Source: Anaerococcus prevotii DSM 20548
GTDB taxonomy: Bacteria; Bacillota; Clostridia; Tissierellales; Peptoniphilaceae
Length of the DNA: 64,000 nt
Reading direction: 5' to 3'
NCBI RefSeq assembly: GCF_000024105.1
Contig: NC_013171.1
Location: 1,050,501-1,114,500 of the forward strand
Both the position numbers and the translations under genes were made by a program. How positions within the stretch are numbered: the stretch's first letter is position 1; each line of letters starts with the position of its first letter. Positions 13,887 through 23,204 of the stretch are shown piece after piece. Under the pieces are notes generated by a model. The model ran no database searches. It was not told the DNA's origin and was given only the letters and a program-made list of their open reading frames with translations.

Positions 13887-15260
13887 CTATTTTTTCCTGG
13901 TCAATAAGGCTATGGCTTCTAAATGGCGGGATTTTGGGAATTGATCATAAATTTCGTAATCTTTTATTTCAAAACCTTGATTTATGAATTCTTTTAAGTT
14001 TTCTACTTGGGTTTTTGGATTACAAGAGATGTAGATGAATTTTTCTGTGTCGATCTTTAGTATTTTTTCGAGAGATTTTGGGCTTATTCCAGCTCTTGGC
14101 GGATCTAGTATTATAACATCGTACTTATCTCCTACCTTTTCGATTTCTTCTAAGACATCTCCACACAAGAAATTAATATTATCTATCTCGTTTATTTTAG
14201 CGTTCTCCCAAGCCTTATCTATGGCCTCTTCTACTATTTCGATACCTGTAGCAGTCCTTGCTCTTTGGGCCATAACTTGAGTAATTGTCCCTGTCCCTGA
14301 ATAAAGGTCAAGGACATCCATGCTTTGATTTATATTTGCAAGGTCGAAGGCCTTTTGGTAGAGTTTTTCAGCTGTATATATATTAGGTTGAAAGAAGGAA
14401 AAAGGTGAAATATTAAAGGTTAAACCAAGCATTTCTTCCTTAATAAATTCTTTTCCATATATTAGATTGAGTTTTTCTACTATTACAGCGTCTGCTGGCG
14501 AATCGTTTATTACATGATAGACTGATACTATTTTACCTACAAGATCAATTGATAAAAGTTTGTTTAAAAATAGATTTATCCTCAAACTATCAAAGCTCTC
14601 GTCACTTGTAGTAACTAGAATTACCATTATCTCGCCAGTTCTATGGGCTTTTCTTATGATTAAATGTCTTAGAAGCCCCTCTCTAGTTCTTTTGTGGTAG
14701 AAATCTGTCTTCTTTTCCCTAAAATAAGCCTGGACGCTCTCCCTTATAGTGTTAAAGTCTCCATCGATGATATTGCAATTTGTCGTATCAACAATTTCAT
14801 AAAATCTATTTTGTCTATGAAGTCCTAAGACTAGGTCACCACCCTTTTTACTATCGCCAAAAGTATATTCCATTTTATTTCTATAGGCTTTAGTCTTAGG
14901 AGATTGGTTTATTTTAATGTCTCCTGAGTAGTCTATAGAATTGTCCTTAAATAAATTTTTAATCATATCCACTTTTAGCATGAGCTCAGTCTCATAGGCT
15001 AGCTTTTGGTAGGCGCAACCTCCACAAATATCGGGATTATCGCATGTATTAGTCGAGTTTTCTAGGTCAGATTTTTCGATTGTTTCAATTAATTTCGCCT
15101 TAATCTTATCCTTGTTTCGTTTTTTAGCCTTTACTTTTACTCTTTGGCCCAATAGACCTCCCTTAAATTCGACCAATTTTCCATCTTCATCGTAGCCTTG
15201 GCTAATATTAGGATATTTCATTTTCTCTATTTTAATTTCTTTAATCGCTTTATTTCTCAT
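13887..15260 (-). CDS. rlmD: 23S rRNA (uracil-5-)-methyltransferase, RumA/TrmA family
   Basis: SAM-dependent RNA m5U methyltransferase acting on 23S rRNA; Gram-positive homologues may modify two uridines (RlmCD). It has an N-terminal TRAM domain (about residues 1-60), and 4Fe-4S cysteines in CDNPDICGGC plus Cys in TTNCNII. The SAM motif is DLYSGTGTITQ. The catalytic region is DPPRAGI and then YISCNPKTQ, with the nucleophilic cysteine. Length 457 is standard. It overlaps the nuclease-helicase gene upstream by 11 bases. Which uridine is modified cannot be read from sequence. Confidence 0.93.
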   Translation of the reverse strand: MRNKAIKEIKIEKMKYPNISQGYDEDGKLVEFKGGLLGQRVKVKAKKRNKDKIKAKLIETIEKSDLENSTNTCDNPDICGGCAYQKLAYETELMLKVDMIKNLFKDNSIDYSGDIKINQSPKTKAYRNKMEYTFGDSKKGGDLVLGLHRQNRFYEIVDTTNCNIIDGDFNTIRESVQAYFREKKTDFYHKRTREGLLRHLIIRKAHRTGEIMVILVTTSDESFDSLRINLFLNKLLSIDLVGKIVSVYHVINDSPADAVIVEKLNLIYGKEFIKEEMLGLTFNISPFSFFQPNIYTAEKLYQKAFDLANINQSMDVLDLYSGTGTITQVMAQRARTATGIEIVEEAIDKAWENAKINEIDNINFLCGDVLEEIEKVGDKYDVIILDPPRAGISPKSLEKILKIDTEKFIYISCNPKTQVENLKEFINQGFEIKDYEIYDQFPKSRHLEAIALLTRKK

Positions 15261-17583
15261 TTTTACTCCAAAATTTATCTGTTATATTTTTTAGTTCTTC
15301 AGATTGATTTAAATATTTTATACTATTCCAATGTTTTGGGAAAAGCATTTGGTATTGATTCCAGCTATATCTATCGTCAACAAGATAGATTATACCCCTA
15401 TCATCTTCGCTTCTAATAACTCTTCCAGCTGCTTGGAAGACTTTATTAATTCCTGGAAAGGTGTAGGAATAATCAAATCCACTTAAGCCTTCCCTATCAA
15501 AATGTTCCTTTATGAGATTTCTATCGAAAGAAACCCCTGGCATACCAACCGATATAATCATAGAGCCAATAAGTCTATCACCTATTAGGTCTACCCCTTC
15601 AGAAAAGATACCCCCAAGAACTACAAAGGCTACTTCGTTACTTTCTTCTGTAAATTTTTTAATAAATTTACTCCTATCAAGCTGACTCATAGACCTATCT
15701 TGAATTAAGATATCATCGCTATATCTTACAGTATAATCGCCAGCGACAGCTTCTAGATATGAAAATGAAGGAAAGAATATAAAATAATTACCTTCTTTAC
15801 TATTTATAAATTCATTTATAAGGTCTGATATTAGCGAAACATTTCTTGACCTATCCCTATAACGAGTGCTTATGGATTTTTGCAAAATGATTAAATTTTC
15901 TGAGGAAAATGGCATATCAAGACGTAATTTGAGGCTGTCTCTTGCCCCTAGCATATTCATAAAAAAGGGCATTGGAGAAAGTGTTGCAGAGAAAAAAATA
16001 GTAGATCTTGCATAATCGTATTTTTTCTTTAGGATATGGGAAGGATCAACACACTTAATTTCAAATATTTTATCCTCATTTTCCTCATCGAAACTAATCA
16101 CATTATAGAAACCATCCATGAAATAATCTGAAATCTTAAGGTAGGAATTGATATTAAAATACATCTCAAGGACATAATCATAATTCCTATCGTCCTTTTC
16201 TTCTATTAAGAACTTCTCCATTTTTTTAGCTAGTTCGAGTAATATCTTATCCAAGCTATCTATGTGATTTTTCGTATAATAGTGAAGTTTTTTGCCATAT
16301 TTTTCGTAATTATTCTCAAAATTAAGGATGGCCTCGTCCAAAACTTTAATTATTTTCTTGTGCTTATTAATATCAAAACAAGCTCTTAGTTCTTTGAAAT
16401 CACTATCCTTGAAGGAGAATGAGTACATATCTCTCGCCCTATCAAGGAGATTGTGGGCCTCGTCAATTAAAAATATATATCGTGATGATATTTCTTCAAA
16501 AAATCTCCTAAGAAATACTGTAGGATCGAAGACATAATTATAATCACAAATTATAAAATCAGAATAGCTTGCTATATCAAACTCAAACTCTAAGGGGCAA
16601 ACTCTATATCTTTCCGCATAGGAAGTTATAATATCATAATCCATTATGGTTTCTTTAGTCAAAATATCTTTAAGAGCATCATTTACCCTATCGAAATGCC
16701 CCTTGGCAAAGGGACAGTCATCAGGATTGCACCTAACCTCATCATTTAGGCAGATTCTCTCCTTAGATGTTATTTGAACAGCTTTTATCTTAAGCCCATT
16801 TTCTTCTAATAACTTAAGGGACTTGATAGCCTCCTTGCCAGTTGTTGTCTTAGCTGTTAGGTAAAATATCTTATCTGATAAGTCTTCTCCAATAGATTTT
16901 ATAGAAGGAAATATTGATGATATAGTCTTTCCTATTCCTGTAGGAGCATCTACAAAAAGATTTTTCTCCTTAAGAATTGCTGTATACACGGCCACTGCCA
17001 TCTTTCTCTGCCCCTTCCTATATTCTCCGTAAGGAAAGTTCAAAGCCTTTGAGCTAGTATTTCTATCTTCGAGATTTTTTGTGATAATCTTTGAAAAATC
17101 TATGTATTTTTTTAATAAATCTATGTAAAATATCTCAAGTTCTTCTCTTGTAAATGATCTTTTAAAAATTTTGGTCTTGTAGTTTTCTGTCGATACATAA
17201 GTTAGGCTTATGTTTATTTCATCTAAATCCTTATCTACTGAAAAGAAATAAGCGTAGCATTTTGCTTGTGCCCAGTGAAGCTTGTTCTTATCATCTATCT
17301 CTTCAAGCTTTCTCTTGGTAGATTTAATCTCATCAATTGTGTAGGAGTTCTTATCCTTGATTAGGCCATCCGCTCTTCCTTCAACTTGAAAATCGATTCC
17401 AGAAATACTTGTTAAGTTCTTCAAAGAATATTCTTTGTTGTAATTAAGACCATACGACTTCTGGATCTTTTGGTGGGCCCTAATTCCTTCAATCATCCTT
17501 GTATTATCCCTAAAGGTATTATCTATATCGCCTGAACGCATTACAAATTCTATTAAATTTCTTACAGATATTTTAACTAACAT
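15250..17583 (-). CDS. XPD/DinG-type iron-sulfur helicase fused to an N-terminal Cas4-like nuclease domain
   Basis: A 777-residue superfamily 2 helicase. Residues 1-160 look like a PD-(D/E)xK nuclease of the RecB/Cas4 type: a GRADGL segment with Asp72, the DEIKS motif with Glu85 and Lys87, and QAKCYAY with Gln106. The helicase follows, with Walker A DAPTGIGKT at 212-220, iron-sulfur cysteines 278, 285, 290 and 329, and DEAH at 374-377. Motif VI is seen in QAAGRVIRS. Such fusions are known in Firmicutes and are presumed to act in DNA repair. Its start has AGGTG upstream. There are no cas genes nearby. Confidence 0.9.
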   Translation of the reverse strand: MLVKISVRNLIEFVMRSGDIDNTFRDNTRMIEGIRAHQKIQKSYGLNYNKEYSLKNLTSISGIDFQVEGRADGLIKDKNSYTIDEIKSTKRKLEEIDDKNKLHWAQAKCYAYFFSVDKDLDEINISLTYVSTENYKTKIFKRSFTREELEIFYIDLLKKYIDFSKIITKNLEDRNTSSKALNFPYGEYRKGQRKMAVAVYTAILKEKNLFVDAPTGIGKTISSIFPSIKSIGEDLSDKIFYLTAKTTTGKEAIKSLKLLEENGLKIKAVQITSKERICLNDEVRCNPDDCPFAKGHFDRVNDALKDILTKETIMDYDIITSYAERYRVCPLEFEFDIASYSDFIICDYNYVFDPTVFLRRFFEEISSRYIFLIDEAHNLLDRARDMYSFSFKDSDFKELRACFDINKHKKIIKVLDEAILNFENNYEKYGKKLHYYTKNHIDSLDKILLELAKKMEKFLIEEKDDRNYDYVLEMYFNINSYLKISDYFMDGFYNVISFDEENEDKIFEIKCVDPSHILKKKYDYARSTIFFSATLSPMPFFMNMLGARDSLKLRLDMPFSSENLIILQKSISTRYRDRSRNVSLISDLINEFINSKEGNYFIFFPSFSYLEAVAGDYTVRYSDDILIQDRSMSQLDRSKFIKKFTEESNEVAFVVLGGIFSEGVDLIGDRLIGSMIISVGMPGVSFDRNLIKEHFDREGLSGFDYSYTFPGINKVFQAAGRVIRSEDDRGIIYLVDDRYSWNQYQMLFPKHWNSIKYLNQSEELKNITDKFWSKNEK

Positions 17584-17645
17584 ATTATCACCTAGCTAAA
17601 TTATAACATATTGGGTATAAGTTTAGAAAGAAGAAAGGAGCTATT

Positions 17646-18398
17646 ATGAAAGATGTAATTGATTTAGCCTTAAATCATAGGACCATAAGGGAATTCACAG
17701 ATCAAAAAATAGACGATAAAACTATAAAAAAATTATTAGGTGTTGCAAATCATTCAGCCTCATCTAACGGTATGCAGATGTTTTCAATAGTTAGAATTAC
17801 TGATCAAAATATTAAAGATCAACTAGCCGATAATGGTAATCAAGAATATATGAGAAGGGCACCAGAGTTATGGATTTTCGTAGCTGATCTATATAGGAAT
17901 TACTCTATAGCCAAGGAAAATGGAGTTGAAAATGACGAGATGATTAGCTTCGATAAGTTTATTCAAGCCTTCACAGATGCGATTATTGCAGTACAAAATG
18001 TCGTCGTTGCTTGCGAATCCTTGGGACTAGGAACAAATTATTTTGGAAATATTCACAATGATACTCAAAGGGTAATAGACTTACTAAATCTGCCTAAACT
18101 TACCTATCCTGCAGTTGGACTAGGCTTTGGCTACCCTAACCAAAGTCCGCAGCTTAAGCCAAGAATGCCGATAAAACTTAAGGCTTTTGAAAATTCTTAT
18201 AGGGTTTTTGAAAATTATGATGAAAAAATTAAATATTACGATAAGGAGATGACTAACTATTACGACCTTAGAGATGCTAATAGAAGAAGTGATTCCTTCT
18301 CCCTACAAATCCCTAAAAAACAAGGATCTCTTATAAAAAATCGTGGTAAGATGTTTGAAACATTAGAAAAACAAGGATTTCTTGTAAAAAGTAAATAA
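17646..18398 (+). CDS. NfsA-type flavin nitroreductase/NADPH oxidoreductase
   Basis: A 250-residue FMN-dependent oxidoreductase of the nitroreductase family. The N-terminal phosphate-binding segment NHRTIREF and the following SASSNGMQMFS are typical. The central FTDAIIAVQNVVVACESLGLGTNYFGNI and the GLGFGYPNQSPQLKPR segment match the NfsA/FrxA-like subgroup with a C-terminal extension. It reduces quinones, nitroaromatics or flavins using NAD(P)H; the physiological substrate is unknown. An AAAGGAG ribosome site lies just before the ATG. It is divergent from the helicase gene and ends at a hairpin. Confidence 0.92.
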   Translation: MKDVIDLALNHRTIREFTDQKIDDKTIKKLLGVANHSASSNGMQMFSIVRITDQNIKDQLADNGNQEYMRRAPELWIFVADLYRNYSIAKENGVENDEMISFDKFIQAFTDAIIAVQNVVVACESLGLGTNYFGNIHNDTQRVIDLLNLPKLTYPAVGLGFGYPNQSPQLKPRMPIKLKAFENSYRVFENYDEKIKYYDKEMTNYYDLRDANRRSDSFSLQIPKKQGSLIKNRGKMFETLEKQGFLVKSK

Positions 18399-18399
18399 A

Positions 18400-18421
18400 A
18401 AGGGAACTTCCCTTCTATTTT
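18400..18421 (+). terminator. Terminator of the nitroreductase gene
   Basis: AAGGG (18400-18404) and CCCTT (18410-18414) form a short stem with a five-base loop, followed by CTATTTTTT. Confidence 0.6.
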
Positions 18422-18445
18422 TTAGCTATTTAGTTTATAATAGTT

Positions 18446-18546
18446 GTATCAGAGTAGATAAAGAGCATAAAGTGTTAAGAAATGGGTTGTCGTTCTTAAA
18501 CGAAGCGAATGCATGATTCTTTATCGCAACCGCTGACCTCTGATAG
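18446..18546 (+). promoter_or_regulatory. THF (folate) riboswitch upstream of folT
   Basis: The element starts with ATCAGAGTAGAT and closes with CTCTGAT (18448-18454 pairing with 18538-18544). Inside are the conserved landmarks of the tetrahydrofolate riboswitch: GAGTAGAT, TAAGTGT-like spacing, AATGGGTTGTCG, ACGAAGCG and the CGCAACCGCTGACC segment. It is 101 bases long and directly followed by the GAAAGGGG ribosome site of folT, so translational control is likely. A TATAAT at 18436-18441 sits just upstream. The gene it controls is a folate transporter subunit, which agrees. Confidence 0.92.
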
Positions 18547-18557
18547 AAAGGGGATTT

Positions 18558-19073
18558 ATGAAAAATAAAATACTAATAAATAATTTAGTTAAGGCAGCGA
18601 TGTTAACAGCACTAAGCATAATTTTATCGAGGATATTCGGTATTCAGCTTACACAGGATATAAAAATATCTTTTGGTACCCTACCTCTTATGCTTTCAGG
18701 AGTACTATTTGGTCCCTTGCTTGGAGCCCTATCGGGCCTTGCAGCTGACCTCATAGGAATTATGATTAACTTGGGAGGAGCCTATCATCCTGGCTTTACT
18801 TTGGGATCTGTTCTAACAGGAATGGTGCCAGGTCTCATATTTATGTATGGCAAGAGAAAAAATATATCTAATAAAGTTTTAATTCTTCTTGTTATAATTT
18901 TTGTATATGGGATTAACCATGGTTTGTTGACACCTTTATGGTTGACACAACTTTATGGAACTCCTTACAAGGTTCTTCTTGCAGGCAGAGCTATTAAAGT
19001 TATACCAGATGCTATAATAAATTATATATTACTTTTATTAATATATGAAAGACTAATACCAAAAATGAAATAA
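18558..19073 (+). CDS. folT: Folate ECF transporter S component FolT
   Basis: A 171-residue membrane protein with about six hydrophobic segments. It is the substrate-binding subunit of an energy-coupling-factor transporter. Family features are the N-terminal LVKAAMLTALSIILSRI, FGTLPLMLSGVLFGP and LSGLAADLIG segments. The folate assignment rests on the THF riboswitch in its leader. The energising EcfA/EcfA'/EcfT module is not in the window and is presumably shared with queT and others. The strong GAAAGGGG ribosome site is immediately downstream of the aptamer. Confidence 0.92.
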   Translation: MKNKILINNLVKAAMLTALSIILSRIFGIQLTQDIKISFGTLPLMLSGVLFGPLLGALSGLAADLIGIMINLGGAYHPGFTLGSVLTGMVPGLIFMYGKRKNISNKVLILLVIIFVYGINHGLLTPLWLTQLYGTPYKVLLAGRAIKVIPDAIINYILLLLIYERLIPKMK

Positions 19074-19075
19074 AG

Positions 19076-19119
19076 AAAAAGGAGTTTGTATTCTCATTAA
19101 CTTGAGACAAACTCCTTTT
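19076..19119. terminator. Bidirectional terminator between folT and the TPM gene
   Basis: A 13-bp inverted repeat, AAAAGGAGTTTGT (19077-19089) and ACAAACTCCTTTT (19107-19119), has A/T tracts on both sides. The two flanking genes converge on it. Confidence 0.85.
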
Positions 19120-19122
19120 AAA

Positions 19123-19953
19123 TTAGAATTTTCTACTAGCTCCTCCGCCACCGGTGCTACCACCCCCGCCGGAAAAGCCTCCTCCGGAAAATCCTCCACC
19201 AGAAGACCAACCTGAGAAGGGATCATCATCGTTATCATTCCAGAAACTTCTACCATACCAACCTGGGAAATTTCTCCTTCTTCTTCCTCTATAATATGAA
19301 GAAGGTCCGCGACTAATTCTAGTAAACATGTTTGATATTAATATAAATACTACTAATATAAATAATATCTCAAACATACTAATTCCATCACCATCTTCTA
19401 GATTTTCTTGATAAGCTTCATAATTACCATCTAGTGTGATGTCGTATTCACTTAAAACTTGACTAACTACGGCATTGAAGCCTTCATCAATTCCCTTGGA
19501 GTATTGGCCATTTTTGAAATAATCTAACATAAAGTTGTCTATTATTCTGCCAACTTTAGCGTCATTAAGTATTCCTTCTAGACCATATCCTGGTATAATC
19601 GCAATTTCTCTTTGGTCTGTATTTTTATCCTCTAGAAATAAAATCAAGACTCCATTATCTTTTACCTTATCACCGAGTTTTAGTTCATTAAATAAATCGC
19701 TTCCGTAATCCATACCTTCTAGACCGTCTGGATTATTAAGACTTAGGACCACTATCTGAGCTCCAGTCTTACTTTCCAGCTCCCTATTGGTCTTTTTGAT
19801 ATTTTCCTTGGTACTTTCATCTAAAATTGAAAGCTCATCATAATAATAATCATTTACCTTGCTGGATATATCATCTGCTCGAGCAAGATTTGGAAAAAGG
19901 CAGAAGATAATCAGCATGATTATATTTAATTGTATTCTTTTAGCCTTTTCCAT
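19123..19953 (-). CDS. TPM domain (YgcG-like) membrane protein
   Basis: A 276-residue protein with an N-terminal signal peptide (hydrophobic residues 8-25, cleavage probably after ARA). A TPM domain follows, roughly 30-180, with motifs TGAQIVVLSL, DNGVLILFLEDKN and IPGYGLEGIL. A transmembrane helix lies around 193-212. The short tail is Arg-rich and then Gly/Ser-rich (repeated SGGGF), the usual layout of YgcG-like proteins. The TPM domain would lie outside the membrane; a role in photosystem repair is known only in plants and does not transfer. It follows lemA by eight bases, a recurrent pairing of unknown purpose. Confidence 0.87.
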   Translation of the reverse strand: MEKAKRIQLNIIMLIIFCLFPNLARADDISSKVNDYYYDELSILDESTKENIKKTNRELESKTGAQIVVLSLNNPDGLEGMDYGSDLFNELKLGDKVKDNGVLILFLEDKNTDQREIAIIPGYGLEGILNDAKVGRIIDNFMLDYFKNGQYSKGIDEGFNAVVSQVLSEYDITLDGNYEAYQENLEDGDGISMFEILFILVVFILISNMFTRISRGPSSYYRGRRRRNFPGWYGRSFWNDNDDDPFSGWSSGGGFSGGGFSGGGGSTGGGGASRKF

Positions 19954-19961
19954 AACATCTC

Positions 19962-20546
19962 CTATTTATTGAAATCTACGGTAGGTACTTCTTGGGCACT
20001 TTCACTTGCTTGGAAATATTCTGCCTGTTTAAATCCTGTAATCTTTCCTATTATATTAGTTGGAAATCTTACAAGCTTGGTATTAAATTCTTGGCAGGCT
20101 TCGTTATAATTTTTCCTTTCAACCGAAATCCTATTTTCACTACCAGCAAGCTCATCCATCAAAGCAACAAATTGAGTATCTGCCTTAAGCTCAGGATAAG
20201 CTTCAACTACTACATTAATATCTCCTACAGCTCTTGTTAGTTCTTCATTAGCTTCTGCAAGTTCTTCTGGGCTGTTAGCATTTTGTACTCCAGCTCTTGC
20301 ATTGGTGACCTTGGTTAAAGTATCTTCCTCGTGATCTGTATAGCCTTTTACAGTATTTACAAGGTTAGGTATAAGGTCTGCTCTTCTTTGTACAACATTT
20401 TGAACTTGGGCATAGGCTTTATTTACATTTTCTCTTGATGTAGCTAGATTGTTATATGTTGGTACAATTGCTATTAATAAGATTACAGCTATTGCAATTA
20501 TAGCAATTATCGCTGAAAATCCTTTCATTTTTTTGTTTTTATTCAT
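19962..20546 (-). CDS. lemA: LemA family membrane protein
   Basis: A 194-residue LemA protein. One N-terminal transmembrane segment (about 10-30) is followed by the family motifs YNNLATSRENVNKAYAQVQ, RRADLIPNLVNTVKGY and a C-terminal SENRISVERKNYNEACQEFN segment. The bulk is a helical bundle with the N-terminus expected outside. It sits directly before the TPM protein gene; LemA-TPM pairs are widespread and probably act together at the membrane. Specific function is unknown. Confidence 0.93.
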   Translation of the reverse strand: MNKNKKMKGFSAIIAIIAIAVILLIAIVPTYNNLATSRENVNKAYAQVQNVVQRRADLIPNLVNTVKGYTDHEEDTLTKVTNARAGVQNANSPEELAEANEELTRAVGDINVVVEAYPELKADTQFVALMDELAGSENRISVERKNYNEACQEFNTKLVRFPTNIIGKITGFKQAEYFQASESAQEVPTVDFNK

Positions 20547-20563
20547 AATTCCTCCTCTTTGTA

Positions 20564-21064
20564 TTATTTATACCCATCCACAAGGATAATATCCTTATAT
20601 TTTAGGGAGGATTTTACGTCTATTATTCTTTGATTGCTAGATCCTCTAAAATCCAATGTCAAATCTTTATATTCTTCTATAAACTCACCATCGACTAGAA
20701 CGTCAATTTGCTCTAGTATTTGTCTTGAAAGTTTCATTTTCTCTAAAACTTCAAATTTAAATCCACTATAAACCCAAATGGACTTATCTGTTTGTTTTCT
20801 TATATCGATTATGGCCTGTAAAAGCCCCTCTGGGCTTTCAAAAGGTTCCCCTCCTAGAATTGTAAGGCCCTCAACTTCATCAAGCTTAAGATAGGAAATA
20901 ACTTCCATTAGAGCCTTATCATCCCACTCTTTTCCAAAGTTAAAATCCATATAATCTCTATTGAAGCAATTCTTGCAATTTCTGTCGCAACCTGATAGGA
21001 AAAAAGAGGTCCTGATTCCAGGACCATTAGCAACATCATATTTTCTTATTTGCCCATATCTCAT
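20564..21064 (-). CDS. nrdG: Anaerobic ribonucleotide reductase activating protein NrdG
   Basis: Radical SAM enzyme that generates the glycyl radical on NrdD. The cluster motif Cys-x3-Cys-x2-Cys is seen in GCDRNCKNCF. The GGEP motif (ILGGEPFESPEGLL) binds SAM. The 166-residue length is typical. Its ATG overlaps the nrdD stop by four bases (ATGA), so it is co-expressed from the NrdR-controlled nrdD promoter. Confidence 0.96.
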   Translation of the reverse strand: MRYGQIRKYDVANGPGIRTSFFLSGCDRNCKNCFNRDYMDFNFGKEWDDKALMEVISYLKLDEVEGLTILGGEPFESPEGLLQAIIDIRKQTDKSIWVYSGFKFEVLEKMKLSRQILEQIDVLVDGEFIEEYKDLTLDFRGSSNQRIIDVKSSLKYKDIILVDGYK

Positions 21065-23181
21065 ATGTGAAGCACCCTTGCTTTTATTTCTTTTGTTCTA
21101 CCTTCGTTCCAGAAGTTTTCACCTAGGTAGCCGCAGGTTCTCCTAACTACAGTAAGAGTGTTTCTGTCCTTGTTGCCACAGTTTGGGCAATACCAATTAT
21201 TGTCATCATCTAGGAGGATTTCTCCATCATATCCACACTCAGCACAATAGTCAGACTTTGTGTTAAACTCCGCATATTGTATGTGATCGTAAATATATTT
21301 TACCATGGTCATCACGGCCTTAATATTATTGGTCATGTTAGGGATTTCTGCATAGGAGATACATCCACCTGTCGATAATTGTTGAAATTCTGACTCAAAA
21401 TCAAACTTATCAAAGACAGAAATATCTTCTCTAACATCTACATGGAAGGAGTTTGTATAGTAACCCTTGTCGGTGATATTTTCTATACTTCCAAATCTTT
21501 CTTTATCTATTGACGCAAATCTATGAGTTAAGCTTTCTGCTGGAGTACCATATACTGCAAAGGCAATACCATATTCCTTCGTCCATTCTTCCTTCTTCTC
21601 ATTTAAAACTTCCATAATCTTCATAGCAAAGTCATGGCCACGCTTACTAGTATGACTTTCTCCTGTTGTAAGTACGCTTGCTTCATAGATTCCAATGTAT
21701 CCGATTGTAACTGTAGCATAGCCATTTTCTAAAAGTGGCTTTATAGATTGATGCCTATCTAATCTTGCTATAGCTCCATGTCTAAAGTGAATTGGAGAAG
21801 AGTCGCTTGTTACCTTGGATAGGTGTTCATATCTTAGTAATCCAACTTGCTTTATCAGGTCAAGCCTTTTATCTAGGATTTCAAAGAATTTATCCTCATC
21901 TCCATCAGCAAGGATTCCTATTTGAGGGAGATTTATTGTAGCAACTCCCATATTAAATCTTCCATCAAACTTATAATTTCCATTTTCGTCTTTATATGGA
22001 GGAAGGAAGGCCCTGCAGCCCATAGGAGAGAATACATTTCCTTCATAGTTTTCTCTCATTTTCTTAGCTGAAATATAATCAGGATACATTCTCTTGGCTG
22101 TACATTTTGCTGCAAGTTCTGTAAGCTTATAATATTTAGAACTTTCGTGAACATTATTTTCATCTAGGACGTAGATTAGCTTAGGAAAGGCTGGTGTAAC
22201 ATATACTCCTTGTTCATTTTTGATTCCTTTAATCCTTTGTCTAAGAATTTCTTCTATTATTTTTACAGTGCTTGAAAGGTATGGATCATTCTCATCTGTA
22301 TGCATAAACAAGGTTACAAATGGAGATTGGCCATTGCTGGTCATTAGGGTATTTATCTGATATTGAATTGTTTGAATACCGCTTTCTAGGTCTCTCTGGG
22401 TCAAAGCTTCTGCCATTTCTCTTATTTTTTCTTCATCATCTAGGATAGACCTACTTAGTTTTAGGTTTTTATCGTAAGATTTTTTGAGATAAGGACTTAG
22501 GCAGGATATGTTTATAGATTGACCTCCATACTGGTTGCTCGCAATTTGTGCTATAATTTGAGTCATAACATTACAGGCGACTTGAAAAGACTTTGGAGTC
22601 TCAATCATCTTATCATTTACAACTGTTCCATTATCAAGCATATCCTTCATATCAACTAAGCAACAATTAAAGATTGGCTGGATAAGATAGTCCAGATCGT
22701 GAATATGTATGGCACCAGAGTTATGAGCTCCTACTAGATCTATTGGTATTAATTTCCTTTTAGCAATATCTTTTGCGACTTCTCCTGCAATCAAATCTCT
22801 TTGAGTAGATGCAATAATAGGATTCTTATTGGAATTTTCATCCATAACATCAATGTTAGTTTGATTTAATAAGCCTAAAATATCATCATCTGATGTATTT
22901 TGCTCTCTCTTGTAGGCTTGAACAGACTTATAGCTCTCATAGGATTTGGCAGTAGCTGGATTTTTCCTGTTGATTAACTTATAATAGACCATATCTTCTA
23001 TCTTATAAATTGAAATATCATCCCCGTCTAAAGCTTCACTTTCTATTTCATTAGCTATATCCATAGCTTGATTTTCAACAAAAACTCCACTTGCTGACTT
23101 CATTGCTTTTTCTATAGCTATTACTATTTTATCTTTTTCAAATTTGGCTTTGCTGCCATCTCTTTTAATTACCTGAATCAT
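21061..23181 (-). CDS. nrdD: Anaerobic (class III) ribonucleoside-triphosphate reductase NrdD
   Basis: Glycyl-radical enzyme that makes deoxyribonucleotides without oxygen. An N-terminal ATP-cone (about 1-90, starting MIQVIKRDGSKAKFEKDKI) gives allosteric control. The catalytic barrel follows, and a zinc site CAECGY/CPNCGN is present near the end. The glycyl radical loop RRTCGYLG has the radical Gly at residue 684 of 706. nrdG is directly downstream. Two NrdR boxes lie at the promoter. Its presence shows an anaerobic lifestyle. Confidence 0.97.
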   Translation of the reverse strand: MIQVIKRDGSKAKFEKDKIVIAIEKAMKSASGVFVENQAMDIANEIESEALDGDDISIYKIEDMVYYKLINRKNPATAKSYESYKSVQAYKREQNTSDDDILGLLNQTNIDVMDENSNKNPIIASTQRDLIAGEVAKDIAKRKLIPIDLVGAHNSGAIHIHDLDYLIQPIFNCCLVDMKDMLDNGTVVNDKMIETPKSFQVACNVMTQIIAQIASNQYGGQSINISCLSPYLKKSYDKNLKLSRSILDDEEKIREMAEALTQRDLESGIQTIQYQINTLMTSNGQSPFVTLFMHTDENDPYLSSTVKIIEEILRQRIKGIKNEQGVYVTPAFPKLIYVLDENNVHESSKYYKLTELAAKCTAKRMYPDYISAKKMRENYEGNVFSPMGCRAFLPPYKDENGNYKFDGRFNMGVATINLPQIGILADGDEDKFFEILDKRLDLIKQVGLLRYEHLSKVTSDSSPIHFRHGAIARLDRHQSIKPLLENGYATVTIGYIGIYEASVLTTGESHTSKRGHDFAMKIMEVLNEKKEEWTKEYGIAFAVYGTPAESLTHRFASIDKERFGSIENITDKGYYTNSFHVDVREDISVFDKFDFESEFQQLSTGGCISYAEIPNMTNNIKAVMTMVKYIYDHIQYAEFNTKSDYCAECGYDGEILLDDDNNWYCPNCGNKDRNTLTVVRRTCGYLGENFWNEGRTKEIKARVLHI

Positions 23182-23204
23182 ATTAACCTCCGAAATCTAT
23201 GATG

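Noticed and set aside
15250-15760. Cas4-like nuclease domain as a sign of a CRISPR system
   Set aside because: No repeat-spacer array, cas1/cas2 or other cas gene lies in the window, and the domain is fused to a repair-type helicase.
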